A program made the translations under genes and the position numbers. This document shows, piece after piece, positions 8,246-18,525 of a stretch of 64,000 nucleotides of DNA. The DNA is from a bacterium (GTDB lineage: Bacteria > Planctomycetota > SZUA-567). Numbering within the stretch: position 1 is the first letter of the stretch; every line of letters starts with the position of its first letter. The DNA is taken from the NCBI GenBank assembly GCA_003245715.1, contig QKCJ01000037.1:1-64000 (forward strand), given 5' to 3'. The notes under the pieces are model-generated. The model worked only from the letters and a program-made list of their open reading frames with translations. It was not told the origin of the DNA and searched no databases.

Positions 8246-10975
8246 ATGCAGAAATTTGGGAAAATAGTTTTTCTTATTGGTTTGGTCTGTCTGGGGTGGG
8301 GCTTTGCCGGTGAGGCGAAAGATAATCTGCCACTGAAAATTTCAGACCAGTGGAATGTTTTTCTCAATGTTGTCGCGCCAAAAGAGTACGGTGTTATCCC
8401 GACATTTCTGAAAAACGCTGATAACAATGAGGTTGCCTCACAACTTCTTACCGTTAAAAAAGGCTATCTGGATTTCAAGTGGCTTGATAAATTATCTGCT
8501 GAAACCTCAGGTCATTGCGCGGTGATATACAATGAATTTGTAGCGGCTAGTGACGGTGTTATGAAAATCGGTGCTGCTGCTGACTGGTGGATGGAAATTT
8601 ATGTAAATGGCAATGTTGTATACAGTACGATGAAGAATGGTAACGGTATTTCTAAATACATCCCGGAGGCGCATGTCTTTACTTTCCCGGTTAAGAAGGG
8701 AAAAAATATACTCGCGGTTAAGATTATTGGCGGTAGTGCGGGATGGAAATTTGTTTATGGGGTTCCAAAACCAAAGCAGCCGGATATTGTCTATAAAGAA
8801 AATGACGAGTGGAAAATTGTCAGAAATATGACACCGAATATCAGTAAGGGAAGCGCGCTTGATCTTTCGGCGGTTAGTAATATTACAGGCGGGAAACAAC
8901 TGCCGCGGCTGTTTATCGGTAGTGAGGGCAGATTGACCGGCAAGATTGACGGTAAGGATACGCAGATACGTTTGCGCGGCTTCGGGATAAATGTTCCGTG
9001 GGTGCTAGGCCGGGCTGAGAAGAATGATAAATGGAAAGATCAGTGGCGTAACTGGTTGGATTATACGCGAATGCTTGGGTATAATTTTATACGCGTTGGT
9101 TATTCGGCGTCTGGCAGTATTGATAGTGAGCGTTGGCCGGGTATTGTGGATAAGGCCGATTACCTCTTGAGTGAGATGGGAAAAAGGGGGATCTATACTT
9201 TCCTGACTGCCAGTGGCAAGGTCTATTATAAAAATCCGTGGGGCACGCTGTCTGAGGGTGAGAGGCGTGATTTTTGTCTTCGCATGTTTATGGGCGATTC
9301 AGAGGTAAGGCAGCTCTGGAAGGGTGGGATCACTTATCTGCTTACTCATGTCAATCCTTATAATGGTATTGCTTGGAAGGATGATCCGGGTATCGCGGTT
9401 CTGGAGTTATATAATGAACAGATTTGGGGCTTTATCCGTTTGAGCGCTAATTCACCAAAAACACTTGCCGAGTATAACGTAAAATATCAGGGCTGGCTGA
9501 AAGAAAAATACAAGGTAATTGATGAGCTGAACATGAAATGGAAAAACGCAGGCTATAAGGATTTTTCTGATATTAAGGTTCCGGCTGTGTTTCCAAGCAG
9601 CGGTACGAAAGTTTCAGACCAGGATTACCTGCTGTTTACTTCAGACCTTATGCACGAGAATGCGCAGTGGATGACAGACGTCGTGCGTAGTGCGGGTTAT
9701 AAGGGGCTTATCGCTCAGTATAATATTGCCCGGTGGCTTGACGGTGCTGAGACACGTTATGAAAAATCACAGGTGGCAATTGCCAACGCTTATCATTGTC
9801 ACCCGACTGCATTTGCGAAAAAAGGCTCACGTATCGGGCAGGAAAGCTCGATAACCGGAGCCGCTGCATACTGGCGGGCAATTTCGGCAACGCGTTTTGC
9901 CGACAGACCGTTTGTACAGACAGAGTTCAATCACTCCTTCTGGAATTCCTATCAGCATGAGGGCGGTATTGTTTTTGGCGCGTATTCTGCGTTGCAGGGA
10001 TTTGATGCTTTGATAATTCATGCGGGTGCGGCATTTTATCAGAAGGAAAAGCCGGTAGACGCATTCAATGTCGGCCGCTCACCTGTTCTTCGGGCCAATG
10101 AATTTCTTTCCGGGTGTTTGTTCCTGCGTAAGGACATCTCTGTATCACCGCATCGCATTCAGCTGAATATCTCAAAAGAGTATCTGGATAGTGGCTGTAA
10201 TCGGGGCGCGTCAATTTCCGGGGAACAGACAAGGTTTGCGCTACTTAGCGGCTTTAGTGTCGCTTTCCCGTGGGCAAAAATTCCGGAAGGTGTGGCGACA
10301 TTGAAAAAAGCAAATTTAGAAATGCCGCCAATCGGTTCAAGTGGTTTTAAAAGTGCTGGCGGTGGCTGGGCGATTGACTCGGTTGAATCAGCTAAAGGGG
10401 ATTTTTCATTTGATGAGGCAATTTCCAATATGAAGTCATTGGGTATTTTATCGAAAAATAATATCAGCAGTTACAGGAATGGCATCTTCCAGAGTGATAC
10501 CGAAGAAATAACCATGAAGACCAAAGAGAAACTGCTTAAGGTCAATACGTCGCGTACTGAGGCGGTGACGCTTGAGAAAAATGTCTCAGAGAAAATCGGC
10601 GATCTGATTGTTAATGGCTCGTCAATACCGGCGATGATTGCGGTATGCTCGGTGGATGGTCTTGACTTAAAGGATTGCACGCGTATGGTTCTTATATATA
10701 ATACAGAAGTAGTTAACAGCGGGATGGTGCTTTCGGCTGATAAGTCGGAGATGGTTGCACTGGGTGTGCAGCCGGTTTTGATGCGGGTTGGTAAATTCAG
10801 CGCCACTCTTGCCAGCAGTCAGGCTGCTAAAATGTCGCTGTATGCGCTGGGTTATGACGGCTCGCGCAGGGAGAAACTTCCTCTTGCGGTAGTCGGTGGC
10901 AAGCTTGCGATAGCGATAGACACGGCAACATTAAAGGATGGGCCTACTCCGTTCTTTGAAATTGTAAAGGAGTAA
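8246..10975 (+). CDS. Secreted clan-A (TIM-barrel) glycoside hydrolase
   Basis: The ATG at 8246 is chosen because GGAG precedes it by 6 nt and it gives a clean signal peptide (MQKFGKIVFLIGLVCLGWGFAGEA). The product has 909 residues. After an N-terminal beta-sandwich resembling GH2/PA14 sugar-binding domains, a TIM barrel shows LRGFGINVPWVLGR, YNFIRVGYS, VLELYNEQIWG (acid/base Glu) and FVQTEFNHSFWN (nucleophile Glu), the clan-A arrangement of GH5/GH2/GH42-type enzymes. The last third is a beta-rich accessory region. It should be periplasmic or extracellular. The exact family and substrate cannot be read by eye. Confidence 0.78.
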   Translation: MQKFGKIVFLIGLVCLGWGFAGEAKDNLPLKISDQWNVFLNVVAPKEYGVIPTFLKNADNNEVASQLLTVKKGYLDFKWLDKLSAETSGHCAVIYNEFVAASDGVMKIGAAADWWMEIYVNGNVVYSTMKNGNGISKYIPEAHVFTFPVKKGKNILAVKIIGGSAGWKFVYGVPKPKQPDIVYKENDEWKIVRNMTPNISKGSALDLSAVSNITGGKQLPRLFIGSEGRLTGKIDGKDTQIRLRGFGINVPWVLGRAEKNDKWKDQWRNWLDYTRMLGYNFIRVGYSASGSIDSERWPGIVDKADYLLSEMGKRGIYTFLTASGKVYYKNPWGTLSEGERRDFCLRMFMGDSEVRQLWKGGITYLLTHVNPYNGIAWKDDPGIAVLELYNEQIWGFIRLSANSPKTLAEYNVKYQGWLKEKYKVIDELNMKWKNAGYKDFSDIKVPAVFPSSGTKVSDQDYLLFTSDLMHENAQWMTDVVRSAGYKGLIAQYNIARWLDGAETRYEKSQVAIANAYHCHPTAFAKKGSRIGQESSITGAAAYWRAISATRFADRPFVQTEFNHSFWNSYQHEGGIVFGAYSALQGFDALIIHAGAAFYQKEKPVDAFNVGRSPVLRANEFLSGCLFLRKDISVSPHRIQLNISKEYLDSGCNRGASISGEQTRFALLSGFSVAFPWAKIPEGVATLKKANLEMPPIGSSGFKSAGGGWAIDSVESAKGDFSFDEAISNMKSLGILSKNNISSYRNGIFQSDTEEITMKTKEKLLKVNTSRTEAVTLEKNVSEKIGDLIVNGSSIPAMIAVCSVDGLDLKDCTRMVLIYNTEVVNSGMVLSADKSEMVALGVQPVLMRVGKFSATLASSQAAKMSLYALGYDGSRREKLPLAVVGGKLAIAIDTATLKDGPTPFFEIVKE

Positions 10976-11027
10976 TTCATGTGAAAACTCCTGCTGATAT
11001 ATAACGCGGATATTAAGGAATACTGAA

Positions 11028-12095
11028 ATGGATTTGCAGAAAAAAGTTCAGGATGTGCTTGAGCAGGCTGTTGATGAAGGACGGGAATGTGGCTGCCAGG
11101 CGGCGTTATATATTAATGGGGAACTGGCGGTAAATGCTTATGCCGGTTACACCGACTGGACAAAGACGCAGGCGGTTGATGAGAATACGGTCTTTCCTGT
11201 TTTCTCAACCGGTAAAGCCCCTTCCTCGACTGTGCTGCATCGTCTGGTAGAGCAGGGACGTCTTTCTTATGATACCTATCTCCGCGATATCTGGCCGGAA
11301 TTTGCCTGTAATGGCAAAGAGGAAATGCAGGTCTGGCATGTCCTCTCCTATCGCTGCGGGATGCGTCAACTGCCGCAGGCGCCAACACCTGAGCTTGCTG
11401 CTGACAGGTCATATATTGTTTCAAAAATGGCGGAGATGGCGCCGGAGTGTGTTCCTGGTACGGAGCAGAAATATCATCCGAGGACGTACGGCCAGCTGAC
11501 CAGTGAAATCGCCTGCCGGGTTGTCGGTGATAATGATTACTTCAAGGTGTTCAGGGATATTGTCGCTACGCCGGCAGGGATGGACAGGTTCTTTTACGGC
11601 ATCAGTGCAGAGGAGAATAACGCTGCCTATCTGGTTGATGGAAGCGACGGCAGCAACTACGGCTCTGATTATATGGGGATGATGAATAATCCGCTATTCC
11701 GTCAGAGCTGCAATCCCTCGACCTGTACCATGTCAAACGCTCTTTCCGTGGCCCGTCATTATGCAGCGCTTGATACATATAAGCTTCTTTCAAAAGAGAC
11801 CATTGATAACGCGACGAAAAGCTGGCGTAGCGAAGATGATCCGATGCCGTTGCAGAAGGGGCGCTGGGAGTTGTTCGGCCTTGGTTATGTTCTCTCGGGG
11901 CCGACCGGCAATGTCGGACAGATTTTTGGCCATGGCGGCGTAGGTGGTTCGGAAGGTTTGCTTGATCGTGCAAAACATTATGCTGTTGCGATAACCAGAA
12001 ATGTCTTCGCCAATCCCAATGTCATGACGGATTTTTATGCGGCAATTGATTTCAAAAACCGCGACTGGCCTGATACTGCAGAGATACCTGATTGA
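11028..12095 (+). CDS. Serine hydrolase of the beta-lactamase/class C (EstB-like) family
   Basis: A 355-residue protein with the active-site SxxK as STGK in FPVFSTGKAPSST (about residues 64-67), a Tyr motif region LSYRCGMRQLP, and the third motif HGGVGGSEG near the C-terminus. There is no signal peptide. Family members include esterases, amidases and beta-lactamases; since it is the last gene of a glycan-degradation operon (52 bp after the glycoside hydrolase), a deacylase acting on sugar esters is more likely than antibiotic resistance. AAGGAA precedes the ATG. It is convergent with the XylR-type regulator, whose stop lies 15 bp away. Confidence 0.8.
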   Translation: MDLQKKVQDVLEQAVDEGRECGCQAALYINGELAVNAYAGYTDWTKTQAVDENTVFPVFSTGKAPSSTVLHRLVEQGRLSYDTYLRDIWPEFACNGKEEMQVWHVLSYRCGMRQLPQAPTPELAADRSYIVSKMAEMAPECVPGTEQKYHPRTYGQLTSEIACRVVGDNDYFKVFRDIVATPAGMDRFFYGISAEENNAAYLVDGSDGSNYGSDYMGMMNNPLFRQSCNPSTCTMSNALSVARHYAALDTYKLLSKETIDNATKSWRSEDDPMPLQKGRWELFGLGYVLSGPTGNVGQIFGHGGVGGSEGLLDRAKHYAVAITRNVFANPNVMTDFYAAIDFKNRDWPDTAEIPD

Positions 12096-12110
12096 TAATT
12101 AGCGGAATCA

Positions 12111-13286
12111 TTAGCGATAAGTGATGCGGTTGGCTGCGCGTTTTCTGAATGCTCCGGGTGATATTCCTGCCATATCCTGAAAAGACCGGTTCATATGCGA
12201 GAGGTCTGAGTAGTGACAGGTGAGGGCTATCTGGTTGAGGGGCAGGTCGGTTTCCGCGAGCATTTTTTTTGCCTGCAACAATCTGGCGTGTATGATCTCC
12301 TGCGCCGGGTTGTGCCCGACATGTTTATGGAAGTGCCGTAGCAGTGTTCGTCTGGTTGTATGGAAGTTTTCTGTTATATCCTCAACCGTAACGCCATTGC
12401 AGATATTGTCGCGGATGTAGCTGACCATTTCCGCAATCATCGGGTCGGCATATCTTGCAATGTCAGTAGAGCGCCGCTCAATTACTGTCTTCGGCGCAAT
12501 TTCAACGGAGAGGATTTTCTCGCCATTAATCATTTTCTCAAGTACTTCTGCCGCCTTTAATGACATCTCCGGTACAGCACCGTTGATACTTGATATTTGT
12601 ACGGGGCAGAGTCTGCACTGTAAATCATGGTCGCCGACGCCCAGGACAGAAATATGCTCCGGGACATTTATCTTATTCTGAACGCACAGGTCGACTATCC
12701 TGTTTGCCAGTGTGTCGTGCGCGGCCATAATCGCAGTACGCCTTGGTAGGCTCTTTATCCAGGTCAGAAGCTTTTTGTCAATTGATGCGGGTGAGCGCCA
12801 GTGGTTAAGCTCTTCAAATGATATGTCAAGTGTGCTGCATTTGATGGTTTGTCCGCTGGAGAGATTATCAATAAAGCCTTTGCGGCGGTCGTGACTCCAT
12901 GAGGTTGCCACATCACAAAATGCGTAAGATTCAAAACCCTTGTCGCGTAAATATTGTGCGCCCATTCTCCCGATTGCAATATTATCCGCGGTTACATATG
13001 TGTGTTTGGTTGGTTTTCCCGGCAGCAGGTACACCCATGGCACCTTTGCCGCATTTAATGACCGGGCAACCGAGTCAGCATTAACTGCGGCAATCACCCC
13101 GTCGATGTTATGTTTAAGAAGCCAGCTTTTTGAGTATCTGAAATTCAGGTCGCGAACAGAAAACCGCCAGTGCGGCCGGGATTGGGCGAATTGAAGAATC
13201 CCCTCGATGGCTCTGGCTTCAAGTACCGAACCTCCTCCCCAGTATATTTCAATATTAATATGTTTGTCGGATTTTTTAACTGTCAT
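12111..13286 (-). CDS. XylR-type AraC-family regulator with LacI-like sensor
   Basis: A 391-residue regulator. The N-terminal 270 residues are a periplasmic-binding/LacI-type sugar sensor (RAIEGILQFAQSRPHWRF, RMGAQYLRDKGFESYAFC, HDTLANRIVDLC, ISVLGVGDHDLQ). Residues about 285-388 are an AraC DNA-binding domain with two helix-turn-helices (TVEDITENFHTTRRTLLRHF and LPLNQIALTCHYSDLSHMNR). This is the arrangement of E. coli XylR. It is divergent from the GH36 gene, its likely target, across a 194-bp AT-rich region. It probably activates on binding a monosaccharide; which one is not evident. Confidence 0.9.
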   Translation of the reverse strand: MTVKKSDKHINIEIYWGGGSVLEARAIEGILQFAQSRPHWRFSVRDLNFRYSKSWLLKHNIDGVIAAVNADSVARSLNAAKVPWVYLLPGKPTKHTYVTADNIAIGRMGAQYLRDKGFESYAFCDVATSWSHDRRKGFIDNLSSGQTIKCSTLDISFEELNHWRSPASIDKKLLTWIKSLPRRTAIMAAHDTLANRIVDLCVQNKINVPEHISVLGVGDHDLQCRLCPVQISSINGAVPEMSLKAAEVLEKMINGEKILSVEIAPKTVIERRSTDIARYADPMIAEMVSYIRDNICNGVTVEDITENFHTTRRTLLRHFHKHVGHNPAQEIIHARLLQAKKMLAETDLPLNQIALTCHYSDLSHMNRSFQDMAGISPGAFRKRAANRITYR

Positions 13287-13480
13287 TGTTGTTCCATTAT
13301 AGTATAGGCTCTTGTTGCAAGTTATTTGTCAGGTATTTTCATCTTATCCGATCTGTCGTAAATATACAATAAATATTATATATTTTGGCCAGTTTATTCA
13401 TTACCGGAAATGTTTATTGTGGTATAGTCTGGTCGTGGCGAAATGAAATATAATTACCGGCAAATTTATAGGGGATGAAA

Positions 13481-15664
13481 ATGAGTCAGATATTGGTAGA
13501 TGAGGCAGGGAAGAAGTTCCTTTTACGGGCTGGCAATGGTGCTTACGGAATCGGTGTTAACGCGATGAACAAGCTCTGCAGTCTGCACTGGGGTGCGTTT
13601 GTAGAAAGGGTGGAGGATCTTCCTGATTGTTCTGAGGTTGAGTATTATCAGGGGCGGCACACCAGAAGAGCGGCGATGGATTTTCAGGAGTATCCTGCCT
13701 GGGGTGGTGAATTTTATAATGAGCCGGCGTTGAAGGTTAATTTCGGACGTGGGGTACGCACCTCAATCCTTGATTACAAAAGTTATTCTACGGGCGCTTG
13801 TGATGGCGGTGAGGAACTGGTGATTACCCTGGGCGATTATGCTTATCCGTTGACGGTAAATCTGCATTATCTAGTGTATCCTGATTCGCCGGTAATGGTG
13901 CGTTGGGTGGATGTCATTAATGACGGCGAGGATTTGGTAATACTTGAGAGTGTGCAGTCAGCCTGTTTTCATCCCCCGCGAAGGAGTAATGAATATCGCT
14001 TGAGTCATCTGACCGGGCGTTGGGCTGGGGAGTGCATGATTCGCCGTCAGGCGGTAACGCAGGGCAAGATTGTTCTTGAGAACCGCACTGGTCTTTCATC
14101 ATCTTTTGAGCATCCATATTTTGCGCTTGACGAGGGAGGTGCTTGTGAGGCTGAAGGGCGGGTGTGGTTTGGAACATTACTTTATAATGGTAACTGGAAG
14201 ATAGCGGTTGAATGCAATGCTTATGAGCAGACTTGTGTGACTGGCGGGATAAGTGACTTTGATTTTTCCTGGCCGCTGAAGGCCGGTGAGTCATTTACTG
14301 CGCCCAAATTTATTTTTGCTATGAGTGAGGCTGGTTTTGGTGGTGCGAGCCGGATGCTTCATGATTTTCAGCGAAGTCATATCGCGCCTGAGGTGGAGGT
14401 CAGACGTGTTATGCCGGTTCTGTTTAATTCATGGTCAAGCATGGAAATTAATGTTAATGAAGAGAAGATCCTTGAGAGTGCGCAGAAGGCGGCTGATATT
14501 GGTGCGGAGCTGTTTGTGATTGATGACGGCTGGCAGTCTGCTCTTGGCGACTGGCGGGTTGATAAGGTGAAATTTCCTAATGGCTTGAAACCGGTTGTTG
14601 AGAAACTTAAAACGTTGGGGGTTGATTTAGGCTTGTGGGTTGAGGTAGAGTCATTTGAAGTGAAGAGTGAGCTTTATCAAAATCATCCTGAATGGGCGAT
14701 GAATTTTCCAGGGCGCGAGCCTTACAGACATTACCGCGCGGATGTCGATCGGACGTCACTGTTATTAAATTTCGCGCGCAATGATGTTGCGCAGTATATG
14801 CTTGAGACACTGCGCAGTCTGGTTGCGCAAACGGGGATTAAGTATCTCAAGCTTGACATGAATTATTATTTTACGGATCCTGGCTGGGGTGAGGTTGATG
14901 AGCTTGAACAGCGGACCATCTGGGTGAAATACGCGAGAAATGTTTATGGCGTATTTCAGGAGTTGAAGAAGGAGTTTCCTGATCTTCTTATTGAAAATTG
15001 CGCCGCCGGTGGTGGGCGTGGCGACCTTCTTATGGATGGCGTCTTTGGCAGGATAAACCGCAGTGATAATCAGGATACGTTAGACGTGCTGCGTTTCCAT
15101 GAGGGTTTCACCTGGTTGCATCCGAGCAAAATGGCTGGCGGGGCGTGTCATATCAGTGACAGTATCCGTGGCATGAACAAACGCGTGACACCACTGCAGA
15201 TGCAGGCGTTTGCCGGGATTATGGGGTCTTTGTCTGTTGGCAAGGATCTGCTTTCCTGTCCGCAGGAGACACTTGAGGAAATACGTGAGTACATAAGCCT
15301 GTATAAAAGATTACGAAGCGTCGCGCATGAGGGTGACTTGTACCGGCTTGCCTCTTTGAGTGATACGCCTTATACTGCTTTTGAGTTTGTCCTGAAAGAT
15401 AAAAGCGAGGCTTTGTTATTTGCTTTCAGTCATGGTATTGAATTCTGTTATAAGGTTCCGAACTTCAAGGTCGGGGGACTTGATGCTGGTGGAGTTTATG
15501 ATATTGAGTGTTATGGGGATGATGAGAGGAAGTTGCCGGGGTATCTCAAGGCTGAAAAAGAAATAAAGCCTTTGAGTGGCAGGGCGCTTGCCGAGATTGG
15601 CCTGAGCGTGCGGCTGAGCGGAGATTATGACTGTAAGATAGTGCATTTTAAAAAGAGATCGTAA
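13481..15664 (+). CDS. GH36 alpha-galactosidase
   Basis: ATG 13481 is preferred to ATG 13475 because AGGGG abuts the earlier codon and is 6 nt from the later one (727 residues). The domains are an N-terminal beta-supersandwich, a TIM barrel and a C-terminal beta-domain. The catalytic nucleophile is Asp459 in KLDMNYY and the acid/base is Asp529 in RSDNQDT; FVIDDGWQSALGDW and ENCAAGGGRGD are further GH36 hallmarks. No signal peptide is seen, so it hydrolyses imported alpha-galactosides in the cytoplasm. TATAGT at 13423-13428 is a plausible -10. It is divergent from the XylR-type regulator and closed by a terminator. Confidence 0.92.
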   Translation: MSQILVDEAGKKFLLRAGNGAYGIGVNAMNKLCSLHWGAFVERVEDLPDCSEVEYYQGRHTRRAAMDFQEYPAWGGEFYNEPALKVNFGRGVRTSILDYKSYSTGACDGGEELVITLGDYAYPLTVNLHYLVYPDSPVMVRWVDVINDGEDLVILESVQSACFHPPRRSNEYRLSHLTGRWAGECMIRRQAVTQGKIVLENRTGLSSSFEHPYFALDEGGACEAEGRVWFGTLLYNGNWKIAVECNAYEQTCVTGGISDFDFSWPLKAGESFTAPKFIFAMSEAGFGGASRMLHDFQRSHIAPEVEVRRVMPVLFNSWSSMEINVNEEKILESAQKAADIGAELFVIDDGWQSALGDWRVDKVKFPNGLKPVVEKLKTLGVDLGLWVEVESFEVKSELYQNHPEWAMNFPGREPYRHYRADVDRTSLLLNFARNDVAQYMLETLRSLVAQTGIKYLKLDMNYYFTDPGWGEVDELEQRTIWVKYARNVYGVFQELKKEFPDLLIENCAAGGGRGDLLMDGVFGRINRSDNQDTLDVLRFHEGFTWLHPSKMAGGACHISDSIRGMNKRVTPLQMQAFAGIMGSLSVGKDLLSCPQETLEEIREYISLYKRLRSVAHEGDLYRLASLSDTPYTAFEFVLKDKSEALLFAFSHGIEFCYKVPNFKVGGLDAGGVYDIECYGDDERKLPGYLKAEKEIKPLSGRALAEIGLSVRLSGDYDCKIVHFKKRS

Positions 15665-15669
15665 GATGC

Positions 15670-15705
15670 AGGGGAGTATGATTCACTACTCCCCTGAGTT
15701 TTTTT
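15670..15705 (+). terminator. Rho-independent terminator after the alpha-galactosidase gene
   Basis: A perfect 9-bp GC-rich stem (15670-15678 with 15687-15695), an 8-nt loop, and a run of T ending at 15705. Confidence 0.92.
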
Positions 15706-15718
15706 AGTGTTATAAAAA

Positions 15719-17617
15719 TTATTTTACTGGGTGAAATTCAGAGAACTTCCCGCCAGACGTGAAGAGGAATTTTGTAACCCAGTTGTTGGCGCGTGTGACC
15801 GGATAGATAAGTACGAGCCTGTTTGCCTTTTTTGTTACGGGCAGCTTCCATGAGTATTTATTACTGCCCTTGCTGCTCTGACCGTTGATAAATACTTCAT
15901 CTGCTTTGGTGTTGAGTGTTATGTCGCCGTCTATATCTGCGGAAAAATCAAGTATAACCGCTACTTTGGTCTTATCTTTAGCCAGCTCGAAATCCTTTTT
16001 GGGGACTAAAAAATTAATGGCATCTTTCGATAATATTTCTGAATCGCGGATTTTTGCCTTTATCAATTTTGTGCCATTGATCGGTGATTCCGGTAGAGAC
16101 AATTTTGCATAATCAGTTTTATCCTCTTTCAGGTATGCCGTGATAAAATTCTGTGCAAGGGCTATGGGTTTGTTTGCTTCTTTCTGGCGGAAGTCAGAGT
16201 AGAGACGGTAGCGTTTTCCGCCTTTGGTGCAATCAAGCTGCGCGACGTAATAAGGCCTTCCCATAGTGTAGCGTGTATCGGGATTGGCTTTGAGTTCCCA
16301 TTCCTTTGAGAGTTCCTTTCCTTTGCCGATAGTGCCTGTTGTTTCCACAATAACTCCTGGTGTAAAGCCCGCGCCTGAGCGTATTGTGATGATGGTGTCG
16401 CTCAGATCATCCTGACTGTTATTCCTGATTGTCAGAGTTGGTTTGGTCGTATCCTTGACGGTGAATAAAAATTCAACAGACGGGATTTTGGCAGATTTGC
16501 CGTCAGTCCCGGCAAGGGCGATTATTTGGGGTAGTGACTTGTCTGTGCTGTGTGGCAGTTGGAGGTTGCCGGAAATAATCTTTGCGGTAGACGGCTCAAT
16601 TACTGCGGGTGCGGTTTTTGTGCCAGTTAATTTAAACCACAAGTCAACATTTGCGCCGAGTGATTCCGGAGTAAAACGTGTGATGGTGAAGGTTACTTCA
16701 TCCCCGGAAACGGACTTGGTAATCTTGCAGTTGTTTGCCTCAAAACGGTAAGCAGCATATTCATTCTGGTTGCAGTACCACCAATTTTTATTGCCGGAGA
16801 GCTCTTTGCAGATATTGTCCAGAGCCTGCAGCCCTTTTTCGGTGTGCCACGAATGGATGCCGAGACTCATGGACGGATTGAGCGACATTTTATCTTTCAT
16901 AGCCAGATATTTTTTTACCTGCTCTCTGGCTTTGGCTTCATCGGCGTCACTGTCTCCGGGGCGTATCAGTGCTGATTCCGCGAGCGTTCCTTGGGGGTAG
17001 CCGGTTGTGATTTCATAAGATCCGTAAGAGGGTTCTGGCGCACCGATATAGCCGGAGTTCATCATTGCCTTGCCGATATCAAGCTGTATTTGCGGGTCTT
17101 CACTTTTTTTGTACTGGCAATAGGGCAGAACCATTGTTGAAACAGGCGAGTCACTGTCAGACTCACGGATGACCCTGGCAGACATGATTTCGTAAAATTG
17201 CTCGTTGGGATTCAGCCCCGGCAGCATTGGATGGGTCTTGGTGTGCGCGCCTATTGAGCAGCCACCCTTAAGAAGCTTTTTGCAGTACTCTTCTGAATAA
17301 TTTTTGTGGCCTCTGGCATTGAGATAAAATGTTCCCTTGATGCCGTTCTTGAGCATTACTTCCTGAGTCTTGAAGTGTTTGATATTCGAGTCGTCCCATC
17401 GTGCGGAAAAGGCGATTTCTGCGCCTTCAGGAAGTTTGAGCTGGCTGAGCGTCAAGTTTTTTGCTTCTTCGGCATTGGCACATCTGACTTTTAACGTCTG
17501 CTGGTACTCAATGATTCCCGGCAGCGGGGAATCCGCATGAAGCGGGTTGCTCTGGCCGCATAGTTCGGCAGCGGTGATTAATAACAAGAATAAAACGTGT
17601 TTCAAAAATTTTCGCAT
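15719..17617 (-). CDS. Secreted polysaccharide deacetylase (NodB-like) with C-terminal beta-domains
   Basis: 632 residues with a Sec signal peptide (KHVLFLLLITAAELCG). A NodB-type CE4 domain spans about residues 45-280: the Asp-Asp motif is in FSARWDDSN, the substrate chamber in GIKGTFYLN, and the metal-binding HxxxH in GAHTKTHP. The C-terminal half is predicted beta-sandwich material of unclear function. It should remove acyl groups from a polysaccharide or act on a cell-surface or dietary glycan in the periplasm. It is convergent with the GH36 gene and monocistronic. Confidence 0.8.
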   Translation of the reverse strand: MRKFLKHVLFLLLITAAELCGQSNPLHADSPLPGIIEYQQTLKVRCANAEEAKNLTLSQLKLPEGAEIAFSARWDDSNIKHFKTQEVMLKNGIKGTFYLNARGHKNYSEEYCKKLLKGGCSIGAHTKTHPMLPGLNPNEQFYEIMSARVIRESDSDSPVSTMVLPYCQYKKSEDPQIQLDIGKAMMNSGYIGAPEPSYGSYEITTGYPQGTLAESALIRPGDSDADEAKAREQVKKYLAMKDKMSLNPSMSLGIHSWHTEKGLQALDNICKELSGNKNWWYCNQNEYAAYRFEANNCKITKSVSGDEVTFTITRFTPESLGANVDLWFKLTGTKTAPAVIEPSTAKIISGNLQLPHSTDKSLPQIIALAGTDGKSAKIPSVEFLFTVKDTTKPTLTIRNNSQDDLSDTIITIRSGAGFTPGVIVETTGTIGKGKELSKEWELKANPDTRYTMGRPYYVAQLDCTKGGKRYRLYSDFRQKEANKPIALAQNFITAYLKEDKTDYAKLSLPESPINGTKLIKAKIRDSEILSKDAINFLVPKKDFELAKDKTKVAVILDFSADIDGDITLNTKADEVFINGQSSKGSNKYSWKLPVTKKANRLVLIYPVTRANNWVTKFLFTSGGKFSEFHPVK

Positions 17618-17862
17618 TTTTGCTCCTCAATAAACAACAGATGTTTCCAGCGCACAATGTAACTATTATATTGATATTGCGGGTAATGATATAACAGTAA
17701 TGTTTTTTTTGCCCATGATTTTATTTGCAGCTGCATCCAGGGGCAGGTGCGTGAAGCTTTTTTTGCATTATAGTTGTAATTTGCTCCGGCATGAATATGA
17801 TTTTACCAGTAATATATGAATTATATGGCCTATTACTTATGGCATTGCGATAAGAGTGGAAT

Positions 17863-18411
17863 ATGAACGTTATTGAGACAGAAATACCGGATGTGAAATT
17901 GATAGAGCCGAGAGTTTTTGGTGACGAGCGCGGATACTTCTTTGAGGTTTTCTCCCGGAAGAATTTTGACGAGGCTCTTGGCAGGATAATATTTGTGCAG
18001 AATAATGAAAGTTCCTCGGCTTATGGTGTTTTGCGCGGCCTTCATTACCAGGTCTCGCCCCATGCCCAAGCAAAGCTGGTCAGGGTTGTCAGTGGCGAGG
18101 TGCTTGATGTTGCCGTTGATATTCGTCCCGATTCACCGACTTACGGCAAGTATGTCAAGTTTATCCTTTCCGGTGAAAATAAAATGGCCGCATTCATCCC
18201 CCACGGTTTTGCGCACGGTTTTGTGGTCAGAAGTGAACGGGCAATATTTTCCTATTACTGCGATAACTACTATTGCCCGGAAGCTGAAGGCTCTGTGCGC
18301 TTTGATGATCCGGCAATCGGTATTGACTGGGAGTTTGATCTGTCAAAGGCGATTCTGTCCGGTAAAGACAAAGTCGCACCCCTACTCAAGGATGCCCGGC
18401 CTTACTCCTGA
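17863..18411 (+). CDS. rfbC: dTDP-4-dehydrorhamnose 3,5-epimerase
   Basis: A 182-residue cupin-fold epimerase of dTDP-L-rhamnose synthesis. Signatures include RVFGDERGYFFEVF at the N-terminus, QNNESSSAYGVLRGLHYQ with the catalytic His, KLVRVVSGEVLDVAVDIR, and FIPHGFAHGFVV. Length is normal for the family. The other rhamnose genes (rfbA, rfbB, rfbD) are not adjacent. The 245 bp upstream are AT-rich and should hold the promoter. Confidence 0.93.
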   Translation: MNVIETEIPDVKLIEPRVFGDERGYFFEVFSRKNFDEALGRIIFVQNNESSSAYGVLRGLHYQVSPHAQAKLVRVVSGEVLDVAVDIRPDSPTYGKYVKFILSGENKMAAFIPHGFAHGFVVRSERAIFSYYCDNYYCPEAEGSVRFDDPAIGIDWEFDLSKAILSGKDKVAPLLKDARPYS

Positions 18412-18525
18412 ACCTTATTCAAAACGCACTGCCATTCCTACCAAAAATCAGACTTGCGGGAAAAATCTGAGTAACCTATAATCTCTGACAGTTTGCTTTG
18501 GGTTTATGTTATGTGGAGAATGCAG

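Noticed and set aside
11028..12095. Antibiotic-resistance beta-lactamase
   Set aside because: It shares the SxxK fold but has no signal peptide and sits in a glycan-degradation operon; an esterase-type role is more likely.
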